This document shows positions 27,943-37,546 of a stretch of DNA of 64,000 nucleotides, piece after piece. The translations under genes and the position numbers were made by a program. This stretch comes from Hyphomicrobiales bacterium (GTDB taxonomy: Bacteria; Pseudomonadota; Alphaproteobacteria; Rhizobiales; Rhizobiaceae): positions 3,573 to 67,572 of the forward strand of contig UBKJ01000029.1 in the NCBI GenBank assembly GCA_900465915.1. Reading direction: 5' to 3'. The notes beneath the pieces were generated by a model. The model was not told the DNA's origin and ran no database searches. It saw only the letters and a program-made list of their open reading frames with translations. Position 1 is the first letter of the stretch, and each line of letters opens with the position of its first letter.

Positions 27943-29448
27943 ATGGCGGAAGCGGCGGTACGCAAACTCGACGAGGCGCGGGACGACAAGGGCGCGCTCT
28001 ATCGGGAGGCGCCCCACAACATCGAGGCCGAGCAGGCGCTGCTGGGCGCGATGCTGATCAACAACGACGCCTTCTACCGCGTTTCGGACTTCCTCAAGCC
28101 GAGCCATTTCTTCGAGCCCTTGCACCGGCGCGTGTTCGAGATCGCCAGCGACCTGATCCGCATCGGCAAGATGGCCAATCCGGTCACCATGAAGACCTTC
28201 CTGCCCAGCGAAGGCAAGGTGGGCGACCTCACCATCTTCCAATACGTCACCCGCCTCGCCACCGAGGCCGTGACCGTCATCAACGCCGAGGATTACGGCC
28301 GCGCCATCTACGACCTCGCCACCCGCCGCGCGCTGATCGGCATCGGCGAGGACATGGTCAACGTCGCCTATGACGCGCCGGTCGACATGGCCCCGCGCGC
28401 CCAGATCGAGGACGCCGAGCGCCGCCTGTTCGAGCTGGCCGAGACCGGCCGCTACGACGGCGGCTTCCTGCCCTTCAAGGACGCCGTCACCACCGCCGTC
28501 GACATGGCCAACGCCGCCTTCATGCGCGACGGCCATCTGTCGGGCGTCTCGACCGGCATCCACACGCTCGACGGCAAGATGGGCGGGTTGCAGCCCTCGG
28601 ATTTGATCATCCTCGCCGGCCGTCCCGGCATGGGCAAGACCTCGCTCGCCACCAACATCGCCTTCAACATCGCCAACGCCTATGAGGGCGAGCAGCAGGC
28701 CGACGGCACGGTCAAGGCCGTCAATGGCGGCGTGGTCGGCTTCTTCTCGCTGGAAATGTCGGCCGAGCAGCTCGCCACCCGCATCATCTCCGAGCAGACG
28801 GAAGTCTCCTCGTCGAAGATCCGCCGCGGCGACATCACCGAGACGGATTTCGAGAAGCTGGTCGCCTGCTCGCAGGTGATGCAGAAGATCCCGCTCTATA
28901 TCGACCAGACCGGCGGCATCTCGATCGCGCAATTGGCCGCCCGCGCCCGCCGGCTCAAGCGCCAGCGCGGCCTCGACGTGCTGGTCATCGACTACGTGCA
29001 GCTCATGACCGGCTCGTCGCGCGCCGCCTCGCAGAACCGCGTGCAGGAGATCACCGAGATCACCACCGGCCTCAAGGCGCTGGCCAAGGAATTGAACGTG
29101 CCGATCATCGCCCTGTCGCAGCTCTCGCGCCAGGTGGAGAGCCGCGACGACAAGCGGCCGCAATTGTCGGACCTGCGCGAATCGGGCTCCATCGAACAGG
29201 ACGCCGACGTGGTGCTGTTCGTGTTCCGCGAGGAATATTACGTCAAGAACCTCGAGCCGCGCGACGAGTTCGACCCCAAATACGAGGAATGGCGGCAGCA
29301 TTTCGAGAAGGTGCGCGGCACGGCCGACGTCATCGTCGCCAAGCAGCGCCACGGGCCGACCGGCACGGTGAAGCTCGCCTTCCAGGCCGAGTTCACCCGG
29401 TTTGCGGATCTGGCCGAGGGTTCCTATCTACCGGAACAGTATGAATAG
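27943..29448 (+). CDS. dnaB: Replicative DNA helicase DnaB
   Basis: DnaB is the hexameric 5'-3' helicase of the replication fork. The 501-residue protein has the primase-interacting N-terminal domain starting at PHNIEAEQALLGAML, Walker A GRPGMGKTS (226-234), Walker B VLVIDYVQLM and the DNA-binding motif near SQLSRQVESRDDKRPQLSDLRESGSIEQDAD. There is no intein. It follows the Cfa-like gene after 104 bp and precedes radA. Confidence 0.97.
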   Translation: MAEAAVRKLDEARDDKGALYREAPHNIEAEQALLGAMLINNDAFYRVSDFLKPSHFFEPLHRRVFEIASDLIRIGKMANPVTMKTFLPSEGKVGDLTIFQYVTRLATEAVTVINAEDYGRAIYDLATRRALIGIGEDMVNVAYDAPVDMAPRAQIEDAERRLFELAETGRYDGGFLPFKDAVTTAVDMANAAFMRDGHLSGVSTGIHTLDGKMGGLQPSDLIILAGRPGMGKTSLATNIAFNIANAYEGEQQADGTVKAVNGGVVGFFSLEMSAEQLATRIISEQTEVSSSKIRRGDITETDFEKLVACSQVMQKIPLYIDQTGGISIAQLAARARRLKRQRGLDVLVIDYVQLMTGSSRAASQNRVQEITEITTGLKALAKELNVPIIALSQLSRQVESRDDKRPQLSDLRESGSIEQDADVVLFVFREEYYVKNLEPRDEFDPKYEEWRQHFEKVRGTADVIVAKQRHGPTGTVKLAFQAEFTRFADLAEGSYLPEQYE

Positions 29449-29472
29449 TTCTCCCGAAAAGGCGCGCCCCTG

Positions 29473-30873
<1,401 letters not shown>

Positions 30874-30884
30874 GACAGGCCAGA

Positions 30885-31460
30885 ATGCCGATCACCCTGC
30901 TCGATGGAATTCTACTCGGAATAACGCTGGTCTCAGCGGTTCTGGCGATGGTGCGCGGCTTCTCGCGCGAGGTGCTGTCGCTGGTGTCCTGGGCTGCGGC
31001 CGCCGCCGCGGCCTATCTGTTCTACCAGCCGGTGCTGCCCTTCGTGCAGCCCTATATCAGCAACGAGACCATCGCCAAGATCGCCGCCGCCGGCGCGGTG
31101 TTCCTGGTCACGCTGATCATCGTGTCGCTGATCACCATGAAGATCGCCGACTTCATCATCGACAGCCGCATCGGCGCGCTGGACCGCACGCTGGGCTTCC
31201 TGTTCGGCGCGGCGCGCGGCGTGCTGCTGGTCGTGGTGGCGATGCTGTTCTTCAACTGGCTGGCCCCGACCAACCAGCCGGCCTGGGTGACCAACGCCAA
31301 GTCCAAGCCGATGCTCGATTCCTTCGGCCAGCAGCTGATCGCGCTTCTGCCCGCCGATCCCGAATCCATGGTGGAGAAGCTCAAAAACCGCAACAAGCCC
31401 GCGGCCCCCGGCGAGCAGGAGAACGCGCCGACGCCGGACGACGCCCCCGCCGCGCAGTGA
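30885..31460 (+). CDS. CvpA family protein
   Basis: The 191-residue membrane protein has four predicted helices and the CvpA pattern LLDGILLGITLVSAVLAMVRGFSREV with the later SRIGALDRTLGFLFGAARG. CvpA was named from colicin V production and the gene commonly precedes purF. Here purF follows 167 bp downstream, after a terminator. The C-terminal 40 residues are hydrophilic and proline-rich. The ATG at 30885 fits the family N terminus; the longer in-frame ORF is a radA shadow. Confidence 0.9.
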   Translation: MPITLLDGILLGITLVSAVLAMVRGFSREVLSLVSWAAAAAAAYLFYQPVLPFVQPYISNETIAKIAAAGAVFLVTLIIVSLITMKIADFIIDSRIGALDRTLGFLFGAARGVLLVVVAMLFFNWLAPTNQPAWVTNAKSKPMLDSFGQQLIALLPADPESMVEKLKNRNKPAAPGEQENAPTPDDAPAAQ

Positions 31461-31466
31461 TTTTCC

Positions 31467-31506
31467 GAAACCGGCTGGCCCGCCCCGCCGGTTTCGTCCG
31501 TTTTCG
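31467..31506 (+). terminator. Terminator after cvpA
   Basis: GAAACCGGC pairs perfectly with GCCGGTTTC across 11 nt, then GTCCGTTTTCGG. It separates cvpA from purF. Confidence 0.7.
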
Positions 31507-31627
31507 GCCGCAAAGGCCTGATATCGCTTTCGCGCCAACTAGCGCGGGAAAGGGATCGCTTTCAAAAAAGCGCCCTTTCATGTAAATATCGCTATCGACA
31601 CACCGCAATCGAAAGGCCTTGCGGACA

Positions 31628-33118
31628 ATGTTCCAAGCTTCGCACGACGACACCGCCTTCACGCTGGACGACGACACGTTGCACGAGGAATGCGGCGTCT
31701 TCGGCATTCTCGGGCATGAGGACGCGGCGGCGCTGACGGCGCTGGGCCTGCATGCGCTGCAGCATCGCGGGCAGGAAGCCGCGGGCATCGTCTCCTACCA
31801 CAATCGCCGCTTCCATTCGGAGCGGCACATGGGCCTGGTCGGCGACCATTTCACCGACGCCGCCACGCTGGGCCGCCTGCCCGGCGACCGCGCCATCGGC
31901 CATGTCCGCTACTCCACCACCGGCGAGACCATCCTGCGCAACGTGCAGCCGCTGTTCGCCGAGCTGGAGGTGGGCGGCATCGCCATCGCGCATAACGGCA
32001 ATTTCACCAACGGCATCACGCTGCGCAAGCAATTGATCGCCTCGGGCGCGATCTTCCAGGCCACCTCCGACACGGAGGTGGTGCTGCATATGATCGCCCG
32101 CTCGCGCCAGACCTCGTCGAGCGCGCGCTTCGTCGACGCCATCCGCCAGGTCGAGGGCGGCTACGCCATGCTGGCGCTGACGCGCACCAAGCTGATCGCG
32201 GCGCGCGACCCCATCGGCATCCGGCCGCTGGTGATGGGCGAATTGGACGGCAAGCCGATCTTCTGCTCGGAGACCTGCGCGCTCGACATCATCGGCGCCA
32301 AGTTCATCCGCGACGTCGAGAACGGCGAAGTGGTGATCTGCGAGATCCAGCCGGACGGCTCCATCACCACCGAATCCATCAAGCCGGAAAATCCGCGCCC
32401 CGAGCGGCTGTGCCTGTTCGAATATGTCTATTTCGCCCGGCCGGATTCGGTCGTGGGCGGGCGCAGCGTCTATGTTTCGCGCAAGAACATGGGCCGGAAC
32501 CTGGCCCAGGAAGCGCCGGTCGAGGCCGACGTGGTCGTGCCGGTGCCGGACGGCGGCACGCCCGCCGCGCTCGGCTACGCCCAGGCGAGCGGCGTTCCGT
32601 TCGAATACGGCATCATCCGCAACCATTATGTCGGCCGCACCTTCATCGAGCCGACGCAGCAGATCCGCGCGCTGGGCGTGAAGCTGAAGCACTCCGCCAA
32701 CCGCGCCATGATCGAGGGCAAGCGCGTGGTGCTGGTGGACGATTCCATCGTGCGCGGCACCACCTCGGTCAAGATCGTGCAGATGATACGCGACGCCGGC
32801 GCCACGGAAGTGCATATCCGCGTGGCGAGCCCGATGATCTATCACCCGGATTTCTACGGCATCGACACGCCGCACGCCGACAAGCTGCTCGCCAACCAGC
32901 ACAAGGACCTCGAATCCATGCGCCGCTATATCGGCGCGGATTCGCTGGCGTTCCTGTCCATCGACGGGCTCTACAAGGCGGTCGGCGGCGAGCCGCGCGA
33001 TCCGGCGGCGCCCGCCTTCACCGACCATTACTTCACCGGCGACTATCCAACCCGGCTGGTCGACCACGAAGGCGAAAGCAACATCCACACGCTGTCGCTG
33101 CTGGCCAGCAACGGCTGA
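31628..33118 (+). CDS. purF: Amidophosphoribosyltransferase
   Basis: PurF makes phosphoribosylamine from PRPP and glutamine, the first committed purine step. The 496-residue protein is a class II (Ntn) amidotransferase: the nucleophile would be Cys22 in HEECGVFGILGH, exposed after removal of a 21-residue propeptide. The PRPP site is VVLVDDSIVRGTT. The ATG at 31628 is chosen, with an upstream in-frame TTG possible. purD, for the next step, is at 56.7 kb. No riboswitch is visible upstream. Confidence 0.96.
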   Translation: MFQASHDDTAFTLDDDTLHEECGVFGILGHEDAAALTALGLHALQHRGQEAAGIVSYHNRRFHSERHMGLVGDHFTDAATLGRLPGDRAIGHVRYSTTGETILRNVQPLFAELEVGGIAIAHNGNFTNGITLRKQLIASGAIFQATSDTEVVLHMIARSRQTSSSARFVDAIRQVEGGYAMLALTRTKLIAARDPIGIRPLVMGELDGKPIFCSETCALDIIGAKFIRDVENGEVVICEIQPDGSITTESIKPENPRPERLCLFEYVYFARPDSVVGGRSVYVSRKNMGRNLAQEAPVEADVVVPVPDGGTPAALGYAQASGVPFEYGIIRNHYVGRTFIEPTQQIRALGVKLKHSANRAMIEGKRVVLVDDSIVRGTTSVKIVQMIRDAGATEVHIRVASPMIYHPDFYGIDTPHADKLLANQHKDLESMRRYIGADSLAFLSIDGLYKAVGGEPRDPAAPAFTDHYFTGDYPTRLVDHEGESNIHTLSLLASNG

Positions 33119-33175
33119 TCTGGCCGGCGGCGCGCGCCGCCTGCGTTTCTTCACATCGAGCATTCGGGGACTGGA

Positions 33176-33916
33176 ATGAGCATCGACCTGACGGGCCGGC
33201 TGGCGCTTGTGACGGGGGCGTCGCGCGGCATCGGCTATTTTCTCTCGCTGGAGCTGGCGAAGCGCGGCGCGCATGTGATCGCGGTGGCGCGCACCGTGGG
33301 CGGGCTGGAAGACCTCGACGACGACATCCGCAAGATCGGCGGCAGCGCCACGCTGGTCCCGCTCGACATCACCGACATGGAGGCCGTCGACCGGCTCGGC
33401 GGCTCGATCCACGAGCGCTGGGGCAAGCTCGACATCCTCGTGGCCAACGCCGGCGTGCTGGGCGTGATCTCGCCCATCGGCCATGTCGAGGCCAAGACCT
33501 TCAACAAGGTGATGAACGTCAACGTCACCAGCGTGTGGCGGCTGATCCGCACCACCGACCCGCTGCTGCGTCAGTCCGACGCCGGACGGGCGATCCTCTT
33601 GTCCTCCGGCGTGGCGCATTCCTGCCGCGCCTTCTGGGGACCCTATGCGGCGTCCAAGGCGGCCGTCGAGGCGATGGCGCGCTGCTGGGCGGCGGAAGCG
33701 CAGCAGATGAAGCTGCGCGTCAACTCCGTCAATCCCGGCGCCACTCGCACCGCCATGCGCGCGCAGGCCATGCCCGGCGAAGACCCTGAAACCCTCCCCA
33801 CCCCGCAATCGGTGGCCGAAAAGATCGTCGCTTTGGCCGACCCGGCGCTGGAGGTGACCGGCAAGCTGTTCGACGTGCGCCAGAACCGCTTCCTCGATTA
33901 TCATATGCCGGATTGA
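33176..33916 (+). CDS. SDR family NAD(P)-dependent oxidoreductase
   Basis: The 246-residue classical short-chain dehydrogenase has VTGASRGIGYFLS (13-25), VANAG, a serine in LLSSGVAHSC and the YAASK active site. The residue composition resembles the rhizobial SDR found beside purF in many genomes. Substrate unknown. It starts 57 bp after purF and may be co-transcribed. It is followed by the gene-poor sRNA-like region. Confidence 0.88.
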   Translation: MSIDLTGRLALVTGASRGIGYFLSLELAKRGAHVIAVARTVGGLEDLDDDIRKIGGSATLVPLDITDMEAVDRLGGSIHERWGKLDILVANAGVLGVISPIGHVEAKTFNKVMNVNVTSVWRLIRTTDPLLRQSDAGRAILLSSGVAHSCRAFWGPYAASKAAVEAMARCWAAEAQQMKLRVNSVNPGATRTAMRAQAMPGEDPETLPTPQSVAEKIVALADPALEVTGKLFDVRQNRFLDYHMPD

Positions 33917-33932
33917 GGCGATCGGCGGCGGA

Positions 33933-34054
33933 TTGAAACCCCGGGTTGAAACGGGTATATTGGGGTCGACGGCTGGAGTTGTAGCTCCAGCTGCCGGCTT
34001 AGTTTAAAGAATATCTACCCGCATGTATGCCTGCCAGCCCGTGCGGATTTTTTT
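33933..34054 (+). ncRNA. Candidate small RNA, copy 1 (with promoter)
   Basis: A promoter TTGAAA (33933-33938), 17-bp spacer and TATATT (33956-33961) precedes a transcript expected to begin near 33968. The transcript would fold a 5' stem-loop (GCTGGAG/CTCCAGC, 33972-33991) and end in a terminator with a 7-bp stem (CCGCATG/CGTGCGG) and seven T residues ending at 34054, giving about 87 nt. The promoter hexamers, spacing, stem-loop and terminator are shared with copies at 34172 and 63181 although the spacer and loops have diverged. I do not recognise the family. Confidence 0.6.
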
Positions 34055-34171
34055 AAGTGACAGATGGAGCGCGAACTCCACTTGTCGTTTGCTTGTCTTC
34101 TTAGAAATTCGATCTGGGCGGTCGCTGATCAGTTCGCCCGGGTCTTCCTAATTGTCTGTGGAAACGCATCA

Positions 34172-34294
34172 TTGAAAAGCCGGTCCGAAAGGGCTATATT
34201 CGGATTGGCGGCTGGAGTTGGAGCTCCAGCCGCCGGTACTTAGATTAAGAATCTTACCCGCACGTAAGCTTGCCAGCCCGTGCGGGTTTTCTTT
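34172..34294 (+). ncRNA. Candidate small RNA, copy 2 (with promoter)
   Basis: The promoter TTGAAA (34172-34177), 17 bp and TATATT (34195-34200) is followed by a perfect 11-bp stem-loop (34207-34234, GGCGGCTGGAG) and a terminator (CCCGCACG/CGTGCGGG then TTTTCTTT, 34257-34294). Expected transcript is about 34207-34292. Its 3' half is antisense to the 29-codon ORF at 34240-34329. Copy 2 lies 240 bp from copy 1 in the same direction. Confidence 0.62.
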
Positions 34295-34329
34295 ATCCTA
34301 AGCGTGAACCTGATGGGTATCAGCCACAT
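34240..34329 (-). CDS. Conserved 29-residue cationic small ORF
   Basis: Too short for normal gene calling. The ATG at 34329 follows GGAGGTGAACT, a near-ideal ribosome binding site. The product begins MWLIPIRFTLRIKKTRTGW and is strongly basic with a hydrophobic N terminus. The first 19 residues are identical in the second copy at 63021, where the only two base differences in that stretch are silent third positions. The leader folds into GCGCCC/GGGCGC and GTCGGGG/CCCCGAC hairpins. It is antisense to sRNA copy 2. It may be a toxin of a type I pair or a leader-like peptide; function is inferred only. Confidence 0.45.
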   Translation of the reverse strand: MWLIPIRFTLRIKKTRTGWQAYVRVRFLI

Positions 34330-34486
34330 AGTTCACCTCCGAATGGGAAGCAAAGCCCTTGCCTGGGTCGGGGCGGCTCATCCTCCCCGACGCGCCCGCT
34401 GGCTGGGCGCTTGCTGCTTCCGCTCCCCACCGACTGAATTAGCCGATTTTGGTTAGCGAAGCGTTTCTTTTCAACCAGAGGACGAA

Positions 34487-35041
34487 ATGACCGACGAAAC
34501 GCAGCGTTTCATCGTGGTCAGCGGCGGGCCCGGCTCGGGCAAGAGCACGCTGATCGACGCGCTCGAAAAGCGCGGCTTCGCCCGCACGCAGGAAGCCGGG
34601 CGCGCCATCATCCGGGACCAGGCGGCGATCGGCGGCGCGGCGCTGCCCTGGGCCGACCGGGCGCTGTTCGCCGAATTGATGCTGGCCTGGGAGATGCGCT
34701 CGCACGCCATGGCGCGGCAGGCGGAGGGGACGGTGTTCTTCGACCGCGGCGCGCCGGACGTGATCGGCTATCTGACGCTGTGCGGCCTGCCCGTTCCCGC
34801 GCATATGGAGGAAGCCGCGCGGCGGTTTCGTTATAACGAGACGGTTTTCCTCGCCCCGCCCTGGCGGGAGATTTTCGCGCAGGACGCCGAGCGCAGGCAG
34901 GATTTCGCCGAAGCCGTCCGCACCTTCGAGGCGATGGAGGCGACCTATCGCCGCTTCGGCTACAGGATCGCGCTGCTGCCGAAGGCGTCGGTGGAAGCGC
35001 GCGTGGATTTCATCCTCGGCGCGCCGCCGTCATTCCTCTGA
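34487..35041 (+). CDS. AAA-family ATP-binding protein
   Basis: The 184-residue P-loop NTPase has Walker A SGGPGSGKST (12-21), the aspartate in VFFDRGAPDV and LTLCGLPVP, matching the AAA_28-type small ATPases/kinases. No nuclease or partner domain is attached. The ATG at 34487 has AGAGGACGAA upstream. The 3' end overlaps the convergent pssA by 12 bp. Possible role as a nucleotide or small-molecule kinase; substrate unknown. Confidence 0.8.
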   Translation: MTDETQRFIVVSGGPGSGKSTLIDALEKRGFARTQEAGRAIIRDQAAIGGAALPWADRALFAELMLAWEMRSHAMARQAEGTVFFDRGAPDVIGYLTLCGLPVPAHMEEAARRFRYNETVFLAPPWREIFAQDAERRQDFAEAVRTFEAMEATYRRFGYRIALLPKASVEARVDFILGAPPSFL

Positions 35042-35869
35042 CGGCGCGGCTTCCACTTGCTCTTCCGCCCGCCTGGCCTCGGCCTCGCTGCGGTTCCAGG
35101 ACGCCACGCTGAACGGCAGGAAGACCAGATAGACGAGCGCGGTGAGGCTCAGCGTCTCCCAAGTGTAGCTCATCAGGAAGGCGACATAGACCACCACCAG
35201 CAGGATCAGCGGCATGACGACGTCGCGGCGCACGCGGCTGCCGGCGGACTTGCCGTTATAGACCGGCAGGCGGCTGACCAGCAGGAAGGCCACCGCCACC
35301 GTATAGACCGCCACGATGAAGGCGAGCGGCTTGCCGGGCGTGAGGCCCAAAAAGCCGAGATAGACCGGCAGCAGCACCAGCATGGCGCCGGCGGGCGCCG
35401 GCACGCCGATGAAATAATTGCTCTGCCAGGCCGGGCGGTTGGGGTCCTCCAGCATGACGTTGAAGCGCGCCAGGCGCAGGCAGCAGGCGATGGCGTAGAG
35501 CAGCGCCGCGATCCAGCCGAAGGAGCGCGCCTGGTCGAGCATGTAGGTGTAGAGCACCAGCGCCGGGGCGACGCCGAAATTGACGATGTCGGCGAGCGAA
35601 TCCATCTGCGCGCCGAATTTCGACGTGGCCTTGATCATGCGCGCGATGCGCCCGTCGATGCCGTCGAGGAAGGCGGCCAGCAGCACCATCGCCACGGCCA
35701 GCTCGAAGCGGTTCTCGACCGCAAGCCTTATGCCGGTCAGGCCGGCGCAGATGGCCAGCACCGTGATGAGGTTGGGCACGACCATGCGCAGCGGAATCTG
35801 CGACAGTTTGGGCCCCCGCGCGGAAGCCTCGGGACCGTGCGGCTCGAAGGGCGGAAACGGCGTCTCCAT
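35030..35869 (-). CDS. pssA: CDP-diacylglycerol-serine O-phosphatidyltransferase
   Basis: PssA makes phosphatidylserine from CDP-diacylglycerol and serine. The 279-residue membrane protein has the CDP-alcohol phosphatidyltransferase signature DG-x2-AR-x8-G-x3-D-x3-D in the segment from DGIDGRIARM to FGAQMDSLAD (about 69-94) and eight or so helices; this is the PssA type II (Bacillus-like) form. It starts 3 bp after the psd stop, so psd-pssA form one unit. Its last 12 bases overlap the convergent ATPase gene. Confidence 0.95.
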   Translation of the reverse strand: METPFPPFEPHGPEASARGPKLSQIPLRMVVPNLITVLAICAGLTGIRLAVENRFELAVAMVLLAAFLDGIDGRIARMIKATSKFGAQMDSLADIVNFGVAPALVLYTYMLDQARSFGWIAALLYAIACCLRLARFNVMLEDPNRPAWQSNYFIGVPAPAGAMLVLLPVYLGFLGLTPGKPLAFIVAVYTVAVAFLLVSRLPVYNGKSAGSRVRRDVVMPLILLVVVYVAFLMSYTWETLSLTALVYLVFLPFSVASWNRSEAEARRAEEQVEAAPSEE

Positions 35870-35872
35870 GGC

Positions 35873-36571
35873 TCAGGAAATCCGCACGACCGGCTCGCCG
35901 CGCGCGGAGCCGAACTCCGCCAGCACGGTTTCGCCGGCCACCGCCGTCTGGCCGACCGCCACCCGCGCGCTCGCGCCCTCGGGCAGGTAGACGTCGACGC
36001 GCGAGCCGAAGCGGATGAGGCCGAAGCGCTCGCCCACCGACAATTCGTCGTTCTCGCTCGACCAGCACAGGATGCGGCGCGCCACCAGGCCGGCGATCTG
36101 CACCACGCCGATCGGGCCGCGCGGGCTTTCGATCAGCATGCTGCTGCGCTCGTTCTCGGCGCTGGCCTTGTCGAGCTCGGCGTTGAGGAATTTTCCGGGA
36201 CGGTGGACGATCTTGCCGATCCGCCCGCGCACCGGGGCGCGGTTGATATGCACCGAAAAGACGTTCATGAACACCGAGACGCGCGTCAGCGGCTCGTCGC
36301 CAAGGCCGAGCTCGGCCGGCGGCAGAGCGGGGCCGACGAAGGAGACCTTGCCGTCCGCCGGGCTGATCACCAGCGCGTCGTCCATCGGCGTGACGCGCTC
36401 GGGATCGCGGTAGAAATAGATGCACCAGACCGTCAGCACCAGGCCGATCCAGAACAACGGCCCCCACAGCCAGCCCAGGATGAGCGACACCACGAAAAAA
36501 CCCGCGATGAAGGGATAGCCTTCCTTGTGGATCGGCACGAAAGTATTGCGGATAGTGTCAGTCAGGCTCAT
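35873..36571 (-). CDS. psd: Phosphatidylserine decarboxylase
   Basis: Psd converts phosphatidylserine to phosphatidylethanolamine. The 232-residue proenzyme has the self-cleavage site in [13 protein letters not shown], where the serine becomes the pyruvoyl group, and two N-terminal helices. This is the short, type II-like form of rhizobia. It forms a unit with pssA, so serine transfer and decarboxylation are co-expressed. The ATG at 36571 fits the family N terminus. Confidence 0.95.
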   Translation of the reverse strand: MSLTDTIRNTFVPIHKEGYPFIAGFFVVSLILGWLWGPLFWIGLVLTVWCIYFYRDPERVTPMDDALVISPADGKVSFVGPALPPAELGLGDEPLTRVSVFMNVFSVHINRAPVRGRIGKIVHRPGKFLNAELDKASAENERSSMLIESPRGPIGVVQIAGLVARRILCWSSENDELSVGERFGLIRFGSRVDVYLPEGASARVAVGQTAVAGETVLAEFGSARGEPVVRIS

Positions 36572-36702
36572 CGCTTTCCCTCGCGTTTCGCCGTTATTTA
36601 CCCCATCGCTGGCGAAAGCGGAAACAATTTCATGCTTTATGCACGGACCTGCGAACGGACGGCGCTCATTGCGGTCACGATCGGCGCGTTGGCGAGGGCG
36701 GA

Positions 36703-37461
36703 CTAAACCCAGAAATATTCAAAACCCGCCATGACCGTCTCCCCCGAACGTGCGAACAAGCTCGGATTTTCCGCGAGCGGATCCACCGCATAGCCCCTTC
36801 CCAACCGGCGGCGCGCCGCAAAATCGAAACTGGCGATCGGGTCATAACGGGCGTCGGACGGAGTATAGGTTCTGACGCCGCCCCTGTATCCCTTCACCGG
36901 CTTTCGCATCATCCGGGATACATTGCTGATAAGGGATCGCGATCCGCCTTCGCCGGAATTGCAGATCAGCAAGTTCATGCAGCGAAAATCCTTCTCCCGC
37001 GCCGCTTGCTCGGCGATTCTCACGACCATTTCAGGGCCATGCAATGCACCTTCGACAAGCACTTGGCCCGTCATCCCGTCCCCGTAATTTCTGACAACGC
37101 CATGGCAGACGATATTGAACCTGTCGAAGCCTTTATATTTATCATAGAACGTATAGCTTGCTAAATCTTTATCATAAAGATTCCACTTCGCCATATAGGG
37201 ACGGTTCTCCGTAAATATATGCCTTCTTATTACTTTCGGATCACCGTGATTACGTAAAAGATTAGCCCGCCGAAACGACTCCAATTCATCGAATGTGTAA
37301 TATTTCCGAGGCTTGGCAAACATGGTCGGAATGTGGTCGCCGGTCATATATTCCTGAAATCCGGGCGCGTCGGGTATGCGCCAGATATTATGCGCCTGAT
37401 CGAAAATATATTTGAGCGGATGGCCGGGCTCCAGAGAACGCAGATCGTAGTCGATGAACAT
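36703..37461 (-). CDS. Orphan AT-rich protein with caspase-fold-like His/Cys pair
   Basis: I do not recognise this 252-residue protein. The ATG at 37461 has a GGAGG ribosome binding site seven bases upstream, better than the in-frame start at 37530. The central DNA is clearly more AT-rich than its neighbours, with codons such as TTA, ATA and AAA that are rare around it. Two hydrophobic strands end in RFNIVCHGV (His120) and [12 protein letters not shown] (Cys167), spaced as the catalytic pair of clan CD peptidases (CHAT, C80, caspase-like), followed by a helix and [13 protein letters not shown]. No signal peptide, no membrane helix. The protease idea is inference. Confidence 0.65.
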   Translation of the reverse strand: MFIDYDLRSLEPGHPLKYIFDQAHNIWRIPDAPGFQEYMTGDHIPTMFAKPRKYYTFDELESFRRANLLRNHGDPKVIRRHIFTENRPYMAKWNLYDKDLASYTFYDKYKGFDRFNIVCHGVVRNYGDGMTGQVLVEGALHGPEMVVRIAEQAAREKDFRCMNLLICNSGEGGSRSLISNVSRMMRKPVKGYRGGVRTYTPSDARYDPIASFDFAARRRLGRGYAVDPLAENPSLFARSGETVMAGFEYFWV

Positions 37462-37546
37462 GAGCTGACCTCCGATTGGACGCCGGCAGATTATCATCCG
37501 CGCGGCGTCCAATCGGCTGGCATGGCTCACAGGCCGAAGGCGGCGG

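Larger units (their letters stand above)
34172..34436. repeat. Repeated intergenic unit, copy 2 (inverted relative to 62905-63181)
   Basis: About 265 bp are shared with 62905-63181 in opposite orientation. The shared part covers the sRNA promoter, both stem-loops, the small ORF on the other strand, its ribosome binding site and its two leader hairpins, ending near GGGAGC-GAAGCAG. Copy 1 (33933-34054) shares only the sRNA part. The rest of 33917-34486 has short hairpins (e.g. TGGAG/CTCCA near 34064) and no credible gene. Confidence 0.75.

Noticed and set aside
31592..33904. 770-codon minus-strand ORF antisense to purF and the SDR gene
   Set aside because: Antisense shadow of well-conserved genes; no domain and no start signal.
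33917..34486. Possible tRNA or riboswitch in the stem-loop-rich region
   Set aside because: No cloverleaf, no CCA-end logic and no match to a riboswitch core I know; the promoter-hairpin-terminator pattern fits small RNAs better.
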